A DNA stretch of 6,317 nucleotides from Pseudomonadota bacterium (lineage in GTDB: Bacteria > Pseudomonadota > Alphaproteobacteria > Rhizobiales > Beijerinckiaceae), in assembly GCA_028876585.1 (NCBI GenBank), contig JAGWRL010000353.1, positions 1-6,317 on the forward strand, given 5' to 3'. Each line of letters begins with the position of its first letter. Positions within the stretch are counted from its first letter, which is position 1. Positions 1 to 6,317 of the stretch are shown here, piece after piece. Position numbers and translations under genes: made by a program. Below the pieces are notes generated by a model that searched no databases, had not been told where the DNA came from, and saw only the letters and a list, made by a program, of their open reading frames with translations.

Positions 1-1541
1 CGGTGACGATCTGCCGCCAGGAGGCGGGCGCGGCGATGATGGCGGGCACGGTCGGGCGGCTGACCGGGCGCCCCGGAATATGCTTCGTCACCCGCGGCCC
101 CGGCGCCACCAACGCCGCGCATGGAATCCACATCGCCGAACACGACAGCGCGCCGATGATCCTGTTCATCGGCCAGGTCGAGCGGGCGATGCGCGGGCGC
201 GGCGCGTTTCAGGAGATGGATTATCGCGCATTGTTCGGCTCGACGACGAAATGGACGACCGAGATCGACAGCGCGGCGCAAATCCCCGAGGTGATCCAGC
301 GCGCCTATCATTACGCCATGCAGGGCCGCCCCGGCCCGGTGGTGATCTCGCTGCCCGAGGACGTCTTGACCGAAACCGCGCAGGCGCTCGACGCGCCGCG
401 CGCCGAGGCGGTCGCGATCTGGCCCGGCCAGACCCAGATGGCGGAATTGCAGAAGCGGCTGTGGGCGGCCGAGCGCCCGCTGGTCGTGGTCGGCGGGCCG
501 GGCTGGACGGAAAAGGCGAGCGCCAGCGTGCTGCGCTTCGCCGAACGATTTGAACTGCCGGTCGCCGCGCAATTCCGCCGCGCCAGCGCGCTCGACGGCG
601 AGCACCCCAATTATTGCGGCGAGATCGGCCTTGGCGTCAATCCGAAGCTGAAGGCGCGGGCGGAAAACGCCGACCTGATCCTGCTGATCGGCGGCCGCAT
701 GTCGGAGGCGTCCTCGCAGAGCTACACCCTGCTCGCCATCCCGCAGCCGAAGCAGGCGCTGATCCATGTCCACGCGGAGGCGGAGGAGATCGGCCGCAAT
801 TACGCGCCGACGCTCGGCATCGTCGCAACTTCGCCCGCCTTCGCCGCCGCGCTCGAAAGCGTGCAGCCGCCGGCGAGCCTGCCCTGGGCGCCAGCGACCC
901 GCGAAGCCCGCGCGGATTATCTCGCCTGGAGCGAGCAATCGCCGCGCTCGCCCGGCGCGGTGCAGCCGGCCGAGATCATGGCGCATCTGCGCCGGCGCGT
1001 TCCGGACGCGATCTTCACCACCGGCGCCGGCAATTTCGCGCTGTGGGTCAACCGCTTCCTGCGCTTCCGCCGTTTCGAGCAGCAGATCGGGCCGACCGGC
1101 GGCTCGATGGGTTATGGCCTGCCGGCGGCGATCGCCGCCAAGCAACTCTATCCCGACCGGGTGGTGGTCGCCTTCGCCGGCGACGGCGATTTCCTGATGA
1201 ACGGGCAGGAATTCGCCACCGCCGTGCAATATGGCCTCGCGGTCGTGGTGATCGTGATGGACAACGGCATCTACGGCACCATCCGGATGCATCAGGAGCG
1301 CGAATATCCCGGCCGGGTGGTCGGCACGCAGTTGCGCAACCCCGATTTCGCCGCGCTGGCGCGCGCCTTTGGCGGCCACGGCGAGACGGTCGCCAGGACC
1401 GAGGAGTTCGAGGCGGCCTTCGCCCGCGCGCTGGCCTCGAACGGGCCAGCGATCCTCCACGTCAAGGTCGATCCGGAAGCGATCACGCCGACGACGACGC
1501 TTTCCGCCATCCGCCAAGCCGCGCTCGCCAAGCGTGCCTGA
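1..1541 (+). CDS. Thiamine-diphosphate-dependent enzyme, acetolactate synthase-like (5' partial)
   Basis: This is a ThDP enzyme of the acetolactate synthase/pyruvate decarboxylase superfamily, cut by the left window edge. The first complete codon is GTG at 3, read as internal Val, and about 45-50 N-terminal residues are probably missing. Fragment numbering starts at that Val. Seen: the PYR-domain activating glutamate E7 in CRQEAGAA, then RGPGATN and GAFQE as in acetolactate synthases; a central domain with LVVVGGPG near 158 and LIGGRMSE near 226; a PP domain with TTGAGN near 337, GGSMGYGLPAA near 365, and the ThDP/metal motif G393-D394-G395 followed 25 residues later by D420-N421. The PP segment reads DNGIYGTIRMHQ, so His430 sits where acetolactate synthases have the Trp that selects 2-ketobutyrate. 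No small regulatory subunit gene follows; a TauE-like gene overlaps the 3' end by 8 bases. The superfamily is certain. The substrate is unknown, and branched-chain synthesis looks unlikely to be its main job. Confidence 0.9.
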   Translation, partial: VTICRQEAGAAMMAGTVGRLTGRPGICFVTRGPGATNAAHGIHIAEHDSAPMILFIGQVERAMRGRGAFQEMDYRALFGSTTKWTTEIDSAAQIPEVIQRAYHYAMQGRPGPVVISLPEDVLTETAQALDAPRAEAVAIWPGQTQMAELQKRLWAAERPLVVVGGPGWTEKASASVLRFAERFELPVAAQFRRASALDGEHPNYCGEIGLGVNPKLKARAENADLILLIGGRMSEASSQSYTLLAIPQPKQALIHVHAEAEEIGRNYAPTLGIVATSPAFAAALESVQPPASLPWAPATREARADYLAWSEQSPRSPGAVQPAEIMAHLRRRVPDAIFTTGAGNFALWVNRFLRFRRFEQQIGPTGGSMGYGLPAAIAAKQLYPDRVVVAFAGDGDFLMNGQEFATAVQYGLAVVVIVMDNGIYGTIRMHQEREYPGRVVGTQLRNPDFAALARAFGGHGETVARTEEFEAAFARALASNGPAILHVKVDPEAITPTTTLSAIRQAALAKRA

Positions 1542-2295
1542 CAACTGGGAAGCCTGGGCGCTGGTGATCTCAGGGGCGGGGCTGGCCGGGCTCGTCCAGG
1601 GCATGACGGGCTTCGCCTTCTCGATCGTCGCGCTGAGTTTCTGGGCTTGGGCGCTGGCGCCGGAGGTGGCGGCGCCGCTGGCGGTGCTGGGGGCGCTGCT
1701 CGGCCAGTTGACGACGCTGTTCTCGGTGCGGCGCGGCTTCGAGTGGTCGCGCATCGCGCCGTTCGTGCTCGGCGGCGTGGTCGGCGTGCCGATCGGCGTG
1801 TTCGTGCTGCACAACATCGACCCGCTGCGGTTCCGGCTGGTGCTGGGCGTGCTGTTCACGATCTACGGGGTCTATGGCCTCGCCGCGCCGGACGGCCGCA
1901 AGCTCAAGTTCGGCGGGCGCGGTCTCGACGCCGCGATCGGCGGCATTGGCGGCGCGCTCGGCGGCCTGGGTGGGCTGTCGGGCAGCGTTCCGGCGGCGTG
2001 GACGCAATTGCGCGGCTGGAAGCGCGACCTGCGCCGCGCCACCATGCAGGTCTACAACATCGCCATGCACTGCCTGACGCTGGCGATCTACAGCCGCACC
2101 CAGGCGCTCAACGGCGCCTCGTGGAAGCTGTTCGCGCTGACCGCGCCGCTGATGCTGGTCGCCAGCGTCTTCGGCGCGCGCATCTACAAGCGCTTCAGCG
2201 AGCGCGGCTTTTCGCAACTGGTGCTCGGGCTGATCTGCGCCTCCGGCCTCGCGCTCGCCTTCGGGGCGGCGCGGGCGTTGTGGCGGATCGGTTAG
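1534..2295 (+). CDS. TauE/SafE-family membrane transporter (putative sulfite/organic anion exporter)
   Basis: This encodes a 253-residue inner-membrane protein of the TauE/SafE family (COG0730 type), the usual length for the family. Known members have been linked to export of sulfite, sulfoacetate or related anions, but most are uncharacterised. Seen: a hydrophobic N-terminus (about 8-41) with [13 protein letters not shown], further membrane segments at about 47-65, 74-93 and 98-117, then the glycine-rich repeat-like motif GGLGGLSGS at 143-151 followed by a basic loop ([10 protein letters not shown]). More hydrophobic segments lie at about 170-186, 197-214 and 226-246. The GTG at 1534 is chosen because it gives a short polar N-terminus before the first helix and overlaps the preceding stop by 8 bases, as expected for translational coupling. 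A GTG at 1564 is the next option; no strong Shine-Dalgarno supports either. The 3' end overlaps convergent cysK by 4 bases. Co-transcription with the ThDP enzyme suggests export of a related metabolite, which is inference. Confidence 0.87.
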   Translation: MPDNWEAWALVISGAGLAGLVQGMTGFAFSIVALSFWAWALAPEVAAPLAVLGALLGQLTTLFSVRRGFEWSRIAPFVLGGVVGVPIGVFVLHNIDPLRFRLVLGVLFTIYGVYGLAAPDGRKLKFGGRGLDAAIGGIGGALGGLGGLSGSVPAAWTQLRGWKRDLRRATMQVYNIAMHCLTLAIYSRTQALNGASWKLFALTAPLMLVASVFGARIYKRFSERGFSQLVLGLICASGLALAFGAARALWRIG

Positions 2296-3245
2296 AGCCC
2301 CTCGAACAGCGCGGTCGAGAGATAGCGCTCGGCGAACGAGGGGATGATGACGACGATCGACTTGCCCTTGTTCTCGGGCCGGCGGCCGACGTCGATGGCG
2401 GCGGCGAGCGCGGCGCCGGAGGAGATGCCGACCGGCACGCCTTCCAGCCGCGCCGCCAGCCGCGCGGTGTCGAACGCGGTCTGGTTGCCGACGGTGACGA
2501 TTTCGTCGATCACCGCTCGGTCGAGGATGCCCGGCACGAAGCCGGCGCCGAGGCCCTGAATCTTGTGCGGCCCCGGCGCGCCGCCCGACAGGACCGGCGA
2601 ATCCTCGGGCTCGACCGCGATCATCTTGACGCTGGGTTTGCGCGCCTTCAACACTTGGCCGACGCCGGTGATGGTGCCGCCGGTGCCGATGCCCGAGACG
2701 ACGATGTCGACCGCGCCGTCGGTGTCGTTCCAGATCTCCTCGGCCGTGGTGCGGCGGTGAATCTCGGGGTTGGCGGGATTTTCGAACTGCTGCGGGATCA
2801 TCGCGCCCGGCGTCGCCGCGACGATCTCCTCCGCCTTGGCGATGGCGCCCTTCATGCCCTGCGGCGCCGGGGTCAGCACCAGTTCGGCGCCGAGCAGCGC
2901 CAGCATCTTGCGGCGCTCGATCGACATCGATTCCGGCATCACCAGAATGAGCCGGTAGCCGCGCGCGGCGGCGACGAAGGCGAGCGCGATGCCGGTGTTG
3001 CCGGAGGTCGGCTCGACCAGCACGCCACGGCCGGGCGCGAGTTTGCCGGCCCGCTCAAGCGCGTCGATCATCGAGACGCCGATGCGGTCCTTGACGCTGG
3101 CGAGCGGATTGAAGAATTCGAGCTTGGCGAGCAATATCGCGCCGACCCCCTTTTCGGCGGCCAGACGGTCCATGCGCACCAGCGGAGTGTCGCCGACCGT
3201 CTCGGTGATCGAGTTGTAGATGCGTCCCCGTCCCGGCTTGCTCAT
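2292..3245 (-). CDS. cysK: Cysteine synthase A (O-acetylserine sulfhydrylase)
   Basis: This pyridoxal-phosphate (PLP) enzyme converts O-acetylserine and sulfide to cysteine and acetate in the cytoplasm, the last step of assimilatory sulfur metabolism. The 317-residue length is typical. Seen: GDTPLVR at 18-24; the PLP lysine K52 in [11 protein letters not shown]; the substrate loop PTSGNTG at 79-85; the phosphate-binding loop GIGTGGT at 185-191; the asparagine-containing Q(Q)FENPANP at 152-160; and S275-S276-G277, which contacts the pyridine nitrogen. The motif set favours CysK/CysM-type enzymes over cystathionine beta-synthase, since no CBS domains follow. The ATG at 3245 has GGGA 8 bases upstream, and a TATAAT hexamer lies about 50 bases upstream. 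It follows an Rrf2 regulator on the same strand after 99 bases, a context suggesting cysteine- or sulfur-responsive control (inference). Its stop overlaps that of the convergent TauE-like gene. Confidence 0.95.
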   Translation of the reverse strand: MSKPGRGRIYNSITETVGDTPLVRMDRLAAEKGVGAILLAKLEFFNPLASVKDRIGVSMIDALERAGKLAPGRGVLVEPTSGNTGIALAFVAAARGYRLILVMPESMSIERRKMLALLGAELVLTPAPQGMKGAIAKAEEIVAATPGAMIPQQFENPANPEIHRRTTAEEIWNDTDGAVDIVVSGIGTGGTITGVGQVLKARKPSVKMIAVEPEDSPVLSGGAPGPHKIQGLGAGFVPGILDRAVIDEIVTVGNQTAFDTARLAARLEGVPVGISSGAALAAAIDVGRRPENKGKSIVVIIPSFAERYLSTALFEGL

Positions 3246-3253
3246 TTTGCGTT

Positions 3254-3257
3254 TCCC
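3254..3257 (-). promoter_or_regulatory. cysK: Ribosome-binding site of cysK
   Basis: On the - strand, GGGA lies eight bases before the ATG at 3245 and supports that start. A second ATG at 3259 is out of frame with cysK and overlaps this site, so it is not used as the gene start. Confidence 0.5.
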
Positions 3258-3293
3258 ATGGTCTCGCGGCTTGGCGCCGCTCCTCGTCGCGCC

Positions 3294-3299
3294 ATTATA
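3294..3299 (-). promoter_or_regulatory. cysK: Candidate -10 box (TATAAT) for cysK
   Basis: Reading the - strand, the 99-base gap between the Rrf2 gene and cysK contains a perfect TATAAT, about 50 bases before the cysK ATG. At the 17-base spacing the -35 position is only a T-run (TTTTTT), a poor match to TTGACA, so the promoter would be weak without an activator or would use extra contacts. This would give a leader of about 40 bases. The idea rests on one exact hexamer in GC-rich DNA, where such a match is uncommon by chance; no experiment supports it here. Confidence 0.5.
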
Positions 3300-3344
3300 G
3301 TCAGATCGACAGGCGGAAAAAAGGGAAACCGAAAAATCACGCGG

Positions 3345-3797
3345 CTAAATCGCGAAATCCGCCATGGCTTTCTCGTCCTCGAGCACGTGCGCCTTGTCGG
3401 CCGCCTCGCACATCTCCTCGACCGTGATCGAATCGAGATTTTGCAGGAACGACTCGCCCGCCTTGCGGACGCTCGGGTCGATCACCTTCTCCATCAGCCG
3501 CGAATGCGCGCCCACGTCCTCGGGGTCGGCCGTGCTGAGGCTGACGGCGGTGCGCACGATCTCGCCCAGGCTGATGCGGCGGCGCTCGCGCGCCAGCTCA
3601 TAGCCGCCGCGCGGACCGCGCACGCCTTTGAGGATTTTCGCGTGCACGAGACCCTGGAGCAGGGTTTCGAGATGGCGCGGCGGCAGCCGGTGCCGCGCGG
3701 CCAGCGCCTTGGCCGCGACCGGCGCCGCGCGCGAGTGCAGCGCGATATCGACCACGGCGCCAATGGCGAGCATGCTTCGACGCGACAGCAGGTTCAT
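3345..3797 (-). CDS. Rrf2-family transcriptional regulator, likely cysteine/sulfur-responsive
   Basis: This 150-residue DNA-binding protein belongs to the Rrf2 family (IscR, NsrR, RirA, CymR). Seen: an N-terminal winged helix-turn-helix at about 8-70, with [13 protein letters not shown] forming the recognition region (E44 aligns with IscR Glu43) and the family-hallmark wing [13 protein letters not shown] at 58-70, then ISLGEIV at 75-81 and a long dimerisation helix. The three closely spaced cysteines that bind an Fe-S cluster in IscR-like members are absent. That stretch reads [14 protein letters not shown], and the only cysteine is C130 near the C-terminus, so a cluster is unlikely. The ATG overlaps the dut stop as ATGA, with a strong AAGGAG seven bases upstream. 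cysK lies directly downstream. CymR of Bacillus, which is cluster-free and works with CysK, is the closest functional model, but orthology is not shown here. The effector and target sites are unknown. Confidence 0.92.
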   Translation of the reverse strand: MNLLSRRSMLAIGAVVDIALHSRAAPVAAKALAARHRLPPRHLETLLQGLVHAKILKGVRGPRGGYELARERRRISLGEIVRTAVSLSTADPEDVGAHSRLMEKVIDPSVRKAGESFLQNLDSITVEEMCEAADKAHVLEDEKAMADFAI

Positions 3798-4273
3798 TGT
3801 GCTTCTCCTTGATCTGCGCGGCTTGTCGAGCCTGTGGAGCCAAATCCCTTTTCGCCTCGGGAAGTTCCCGTGAGTTCGCCGCTTTCATTCAGAAAAACGG
3901 TCTCGACCCGGCTCACCACGAGTTGTGCAATCCGCGCGCCACGCGAAATGACGACCGGACGTTCGCCGTGATTGATGAGGATCACGCCGACCTCGCCGCG
4001 ATAATCGGCGTCGATCGTGCCCGGCGCATTGAGCACGGTCACGCCCTCCTTGAGCGCCAGCCCGGAGCGCGGGCGCACCTGCGCCTCGAAACCGCCCGGC
4101 AGCTCCAGCGCGAAGCCGGTGGGAATGAGCGCCCGCGCGCCCGGTTCGAGCCGCTGCGGCGCGTCGGCGGCCAAAGCGGCGACGAGATCCATGCCGGCGG
4201 CGCGCTCGCTCTGATAGGCGGGCAGCGGCAAGTCGTGCGCATGCGGCAGGCGTCGTATCTTTACGGCCGTCAC
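3794..4273 (-). CDS. dut: Deoxyuridine 5'-triphosphate nucleotidohydrolase (dUTPase)
   Basis: This enzyme hydrolyses dUTP to dUMP and pyrophosphate, keeping uracil out of DNA and feeding dTMP synthesis. It has 159 residues, normal for the homotrimeric family. All five dUTPase motifs are visible in order: motif 1 AAGMDLVA (25-32); motif 2 RPRSGLALK (67-75); motif 3 [16 protein letters not shown] (82-97), with D90 as the expected catalytic aspartate; motif 4 RIAQLVV (114-120); and the glycine-rich, P-loop-like motif 5 [10 protein letters not shown] (139-148) in the C-terminal arm. The start is GTG at 4273, one base after the coaBC stop (TAA-A-GTG), with a weak GGA eight bases upstream. The resulting N-terminus [20 protein letters not shown] fits the family. 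The 3' end overlaps the Rrf2 gene by four bases and carries its ribosome-binding site, so the two are probably translationally coupled. Confidence 0.97.
   Translation of the reverse strand: MTAVKIRRLPHAHDLPLPAYQSERAAGMDLVAALAADAPQRLEPGARALIPTGFALELPGGFEAQVRPRSGLALKEGVTVLNAPGTIDADYRGEVGVILINHGERPVVISRGARIAQLVVSRVETVFLNESGELTGTSRGEKGFGSTGSTSRADQGEAQ
3805..3810 (-). promoter_or_regulatory. Strong Shine-Dalgarno of the Rrf2 gene
   Basis: On the - strand the sequence AAGGAG lies seven bases before the ATG at 3797 and fixes that start. It falls inside the last codons of dut, so ribosomes finishing dut pass over it. It is the clearest ribosome-binding site in the window; the other starts have weak or no matches. 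This suggests the regulator can also be initiated independently of dut translation. Confidence 0.8.
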
Positions 4274-4274
4274 T

Positions 4275-5489
4275 TTATTTTTCCAGTCTGTCGGCGATGA
4301 TTTCTATCAAAGACTGAGCCACTTTGTCTTTACTCATCTTCGGCCAGTCAAGAATATTGTCGCGCGTGACGATATGGACCTGATTGTCGGCGCCGCCGAA
4401 CACGCCCGCGCCCGCGCCGACCGCGTTGGCGACGATCAGATCGCAGCCCTTGCGCTCCAGCTTTTGCCGCGCGTGTTCAATGACCTGCTGCGTTTCCGCG
4501 GCGAAGCCGACCACCAGCCGCGGCCGCGCCGTGGGCGAATTCGCCACCGTCGCCAGAATGTCGGGGTTTTCAACCAGCCGCAGCGTGGGCGCGCCGCGCC
4601 CGTCTTTTTTCAGCTTTTGCGCCCCGCTCTCCTCCACCCGCCAATCCGCCACCGCCGCGGCGCCGATGAACACATCGGCCGGCAGCGCCGATTGCACCGC
4701 CGCCAGCATCTCGACCGCCGTCTCCACCGCAATGAGGCGGACGCCGTCGGGTTTGGCGAGCGAAACCGGGCCGCTGACCAGCGTCACCTGCGCGCCGGCG
4801 CGCGCGGCGGCGCGGGCGAGGGCGAAGCCTTGCAGGCCGGAGGAGCGATTGCCGATGAAGCGGACGGGATCGATCGGCTCATGCGTCGGCCCGGCGGTGA
4901 TCAGCACATGTTTTCCCGCGAGCCGGCGGGCGGGCGGGCGCAGCCTGTCGACGACGGCGGCGACGATGGCGGCCGGCTCCGACATGCGGCCGGGGCCGAA
5001 TTCGCCGCAGGCCATCTCGCCCTCCTCCGGGCCGACGAAGGCGATCCCGTCGGCGATTAGCCGCGCGACATTTCGCCGCGTCGCCGGGTGGGTCCACATC
5101 CGCACATTCATCGCCGGGGCGACCAGCACCGGTTTGTCGGTGGCGAGCAAAGCGGTGGAGGCGAGATCGTCGGCCAGTCCCTGCGCCATCTTGGCGAGGA
5201 AATCGGCGGTCGCCGGGGCGACGACGATCAGGTCGGCCGAGCGCGACAGTTCGATATGGCCCATCTCGGCTTCGTCGGTGAGGTTGAACAGGTCCTGCCG
5301 CGCCGGCATGGCGCTGAGCGCGGCGACCGACAATGGCGTGACGAACCGCTCCGCCGCCGGCGTCAGCACGGCCTGCACGCTGGCGCCGCGCTCGCGCAGC
5401 CGCCGGATCAGCTCCAGCGACTTGAACGCGGCGACGCCGCCGCCGATGACAAGCAGGATGCGTGCGGAGACGAGGTCGGCATCAGCCAT
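4275..5489 (-). CDS. coaBC: Bifunctional phosphopantothenoylcysteine decarboxylase / phosphopantothenate--cysteine ligase
   Basis: This fused enzyme (formerly dfp) performs two consecutive steps of coenzyme A synthesis: nucleotide-dependent ligation of 4'-phosphopantothenate to cysteine (CoaB) and FMN-dependent decarboxylation of the product (CoaC). It has 404 residues, the usual length. The N-terminal CoaC domain (about 8-185) shows the flavoprotein start [14 protein letters not shown], catalytic H78 in GHIELSR, the substrate motif PAMNVRMW at 125-132 and the flap cysteine C161 in [13 protein letters not shown]. The CoaB domain (about 190-404) shows [21 protein letters not shown] at 198-218, GAAAVADWR at 276-284 and the lysine cluster QKLKK at 291-295. 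One oddity is Leu219 after SSG, where most homologues I know have Lys. The ATG at 5489 has no clear Shine-Dalgarno but gives the right N-terminus. dut follows after one base, and ubiB lies 105 bases upstream. Confidence 0.97.
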   Translation of the reverse strand: MADADLVSARILLVIGGGVAAFKSLELIRRLRERGASVQAVLTPAAERFVTPLSVAALSAMPARQDLFNLTDEAEMGHIELSRSADLIVVAPATADFLAKMAQGLADDLASTALLATDKPVLVAPAMNVRMWTHPATRRNVARLIADGIAFVGPEEGEMACGEFGPGRMSEPAAIVAAVVDRLRPPARRLAGKHVLITAGPTHEPIDPVRFIGNRSSGLQGFALARAAARAGAQVTLVSGPVSLAKPDGVRLIAVETAVEMLAAVQSALPADVFIGAAAVADWRVEESGAQKLKKDGRGAPTLRLVENPDILATVANSPTARPRLVVGFAAETQQVIEHARQKLERKGCDLIVANAVGAGAGVFGGADNQVHIVTRDNILDWPKMSKDKVAQSLIEIIADRLEK

Positions 5490-5594
5490 GACAGGTACGC
5501 GCCAAGTTCTTGCGCCGCAGGGCAGAATAACGGACGCGCGCGTCCTGCGCCACGCCTGTTCTCAAACGCCGAAACAACATAATTTGACACATCG
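5490..5594 (-). other. ubiB-coaBC intergenic region with GC palindrome
   Basis: This 105-base gap separates ubiB from coaBC. It holds a perfect 14-base palindrome GGACGCGCGCGTCC at 5532-5545 and a wider 6-bp inverted repeat CGCAGG/CCTGCG (5516-5521 and 5544-5549) that overlaps its end. The palindrome has no loop and no T-run follows, so it is not a standard terminator. I see no good sigma-70 promoter for coaBC here; only a partial -10 (TATTCT) lies close to the palindrome. Function unknown. Confidence 0.4.
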
Positions 5595-6317
5595 CTAATG
5601 TAGCCCGAGCCGGATCGCGATCCAGACCAGAATCGCGGCGATCACCCATAGCGGCGCGGCGGATAGGCGCGGCGCCGGCTCGCGCCCGCGCTCCACCGCC
5701 GCCATCGCGCGCGCGAGCTGCTCGACATGGGCGGGAACCTCGGCGACGAGGCGCCCGACCGTCCGCAGCGCCGCGCCCGCATCCTCCAGCCGCCCGCGCG
5801 GGCCGAGATTGGCGGCGATCCAGTCGCCGACCACCGGCTCGGCGGTCGCCCACATGTTGAGATGCGGATCGAGCTTGCGCGCCACGCCCTCGACCACCAC
5901 CATCGTCTTTTGCAGCATCACCAGTTCGATCCGCGTGCTCATGTCGAACAGGGCGGTCACCTCGAACAGCAGCGTCAGCAGCCGCGCCATCGAGATCTGT
6001 TCGGAGGGGCGGGCGTGGATGGGCTCGCCGATGGCGCGGATTGCCTGCGCGAAATCCTCGACCCGGTAGCGGCTCGGCACATAGCCCGCCTCGAAATGCA
6101 CCTCGGCGACCCGCAGGTAATCGCGGCGGATGAATCCATAGAGGATTTCCGCGAGGAATCGCCGCTCGGCGCGCCCGAGCCGACCCATGATGCCGAAATC
6201 GAGCGCGACGATGCGCCCGTCCGCGTCGACGAGAAAATTGCCCTGGTGCATGTCGGCGTGGAAGAAACCGTCGCGCAGGGCGTGCAACAGAAACGACTGG
6301 ATGAGCTTGCGGCCGAG
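5595..6317 (-). CDS. ubiB: UbiB, ABC1/ADCK-family atypical kinase for ubiquinone synthesis (5' partial)
   Basis: The window holds the C-terminal 240 codons of UbiB; the reading frame stays open to the right edge, so the true start and the N-terminal KxGQ region lie outside. UbiB is a membrane-associated protein-kinase-like ATPase needed for ubiquinone synthesis. It was once annotated as a hydroxylase, and its exact role is still debated. Seen, numbering from the edge: the upstream helix [17 protein letters not shown]; the catalytic loop [11 protein letters not shown] at 18-28 with D22 and N27; the metal-binding DFG at 40-42 in [12 protein letters not shown]; and a helical C-lobe with [21 protein letters not shown]. 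The end contains one hydrophobic segment of about 19 residues ([19 protein letters not shown]), a membrane anchor. The TTG at 6287 is internal and is not a start. It leads the ubiB-coaBC-dut order on this strand. Confidence 0.95.
   Translation of the reverse strand, partial: LGRKLIQSFLLHALRDGFFHADMHQGNFLVDADGRIVALDFGIMGRLGRAERRFLAEILYGFIRRDYLRVAEVHFEAGYVPSRYRVEDFAQAIRAIGEPIHARPSEQISMARLLTLLFEVTALFDMSTRIELVMLQKTMVVVEGVARKLDPHLNMWATAEPVVGDWIAANLGPRGRLEDAGAALRTVGRLVAEVPAHVEQLARAMAAVERGREPAPRLSAAPLWVIAAILVWIAIRLGLH

Larger units (their letters stand above)
3246..3344 (-). other. Rrf2-cysK intergenic region
   Basis: This 99-base gap is locally richer in A and T than the flanking genes. On the - strand it runs from the Rrf2 stop through two T-runs (around 3317-3322 and 3332-3336), then the TATAAT at 3294-3299, then a GC-rich 5-bp hairpin (GCGGC/GCCGC, 3266-3280) in the presumed cysK leader, and the cysK ribosome-binding site. 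The T-runs lack a convincing GC stem just before them, so I do not call a terminator. It is the most likely place for an Rrf2 operator, but I found no strong inverted repeat matching a known Rrf2-family site. Confidence 0.5.

Noticed and set aside
614..1567. A 317-codon + strand frame inside the ThDP enzyme gene.
   Set aside because: It is an Arg-rich out-of-frame shadow of a gene with clear ThDP motifs in the other frame.
1570..2217. A 215-codon open frame antisense to the TauE-like gene.
   Set aside because: Its translation is low-complexity Arg/Ala/Gln-rich sequence with no motif, while the + strand frame encodes a clear membrane protein family.
3312..3345. A possible intrinsic terminator after the Rrf2 gene (T-runs on the - strand).
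   Set aside because: The T-runs are not preceded by a stable GC hairpin; only a 3-bp CCG/CGG pairing is visible.
1647..3812. A 721-codon open frame on the + strand running through the TauE-like gene and antisense to cysK and the Rrf2 gene.
   Set aside because: It is rich in Arg, Ala, Asp and Gly with no recognisable domain, and spans several well-supported genes. Such stop-free shadow frames are expected in GC-rich DNA.
5584..5589. A perfect TTGACA on the + strand next to the ubiB stop.
   Set aside because: There is no -10 match at 16-18 bases, and transcription from it would run antisense into ubiB.
4384..5598. A 404-codon + strand open frame antisense to coaBC.
   Set aside because: It mirrors coaBC almost exactly, is Ser/Arg/Ala-rich without domain features, and coaBC is certain from its motifs.
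6285..6287. TTG as the start codon of the ubiB-like gene.
   Set aside because: The frame stays open to the window edge and the upstream codons encode conserved UbiB sequence, so this is an internal Leu.

Overview
The window is GC-rich bacterial chromosomal DNA, roughly two-thirds G+C by eye. It carries seven protein-coding genes packed end to end, with no mobile element, RNA gene, CRISPR array or repeat family that I can see. The block ubiB - coaBC - dut is a known Alphaproteobacteria arrangement, common in Hyphomicrobiales/Rhizobiales. Protein sequences and codon use fit that group; the genus cannot be fixed from the sequence alone.

Layout. On the + strand, a thiamine-diphosphate (ThDP) enzyme of the acetolactate synthase superfamily runs in from the left edge (1-1541). 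It overlaps by 8 bases a TauE/SafE-family membrane protein (1534-2295). Everything to the right is on the - strand. Read in the direction of transcription it is ubiB (partial, enters from the right edge, stop at 5595), a 105-base gap, coaBC (5489-4275), dut (4273-3794), an Rrf2-family regulator (3797-3345), a 99-base gap, and cysK (3245-2292). The two transcription units converge, and the tauE-like and cysK genes overlap by 4 bases at their stop codons, leaving no room for a conventional intergenic terminator.

How the genes may work together. UbiB supports ubiquinone synthesis. CoaBC carries out two steps of coenzyme A synthesis and consumes cysteine. Dut removes dUTP. CysK makes cysteine. 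The Rrf2 protein lacks the IscR-type cysteine cluster-binding triad, starts inside the dut stop codon (ATGA overlap), and lies directly upstream of cysK, so it is a plausible cysteine or sulfur regulator, like CymR of Bacillus. cysK also has a perfect TATAAT -10 hexamer in its own leader. The ThDP enzyme is not a standard acetolactate synthase: the specificity tryptophan is replaced by histidine. Its coupling to a TauE-like exporter hints at an uncharacterised 2-oxoacid, aldehyde or sulfonate role, but this is inference.

Overall this is mostly ordinary core-genome sequence. The points most worth a second look are the coupled ThDP enzyme/TauE pair and the dut-rrf2-cysK junction. I see no convincing evidence of a wholly new system.
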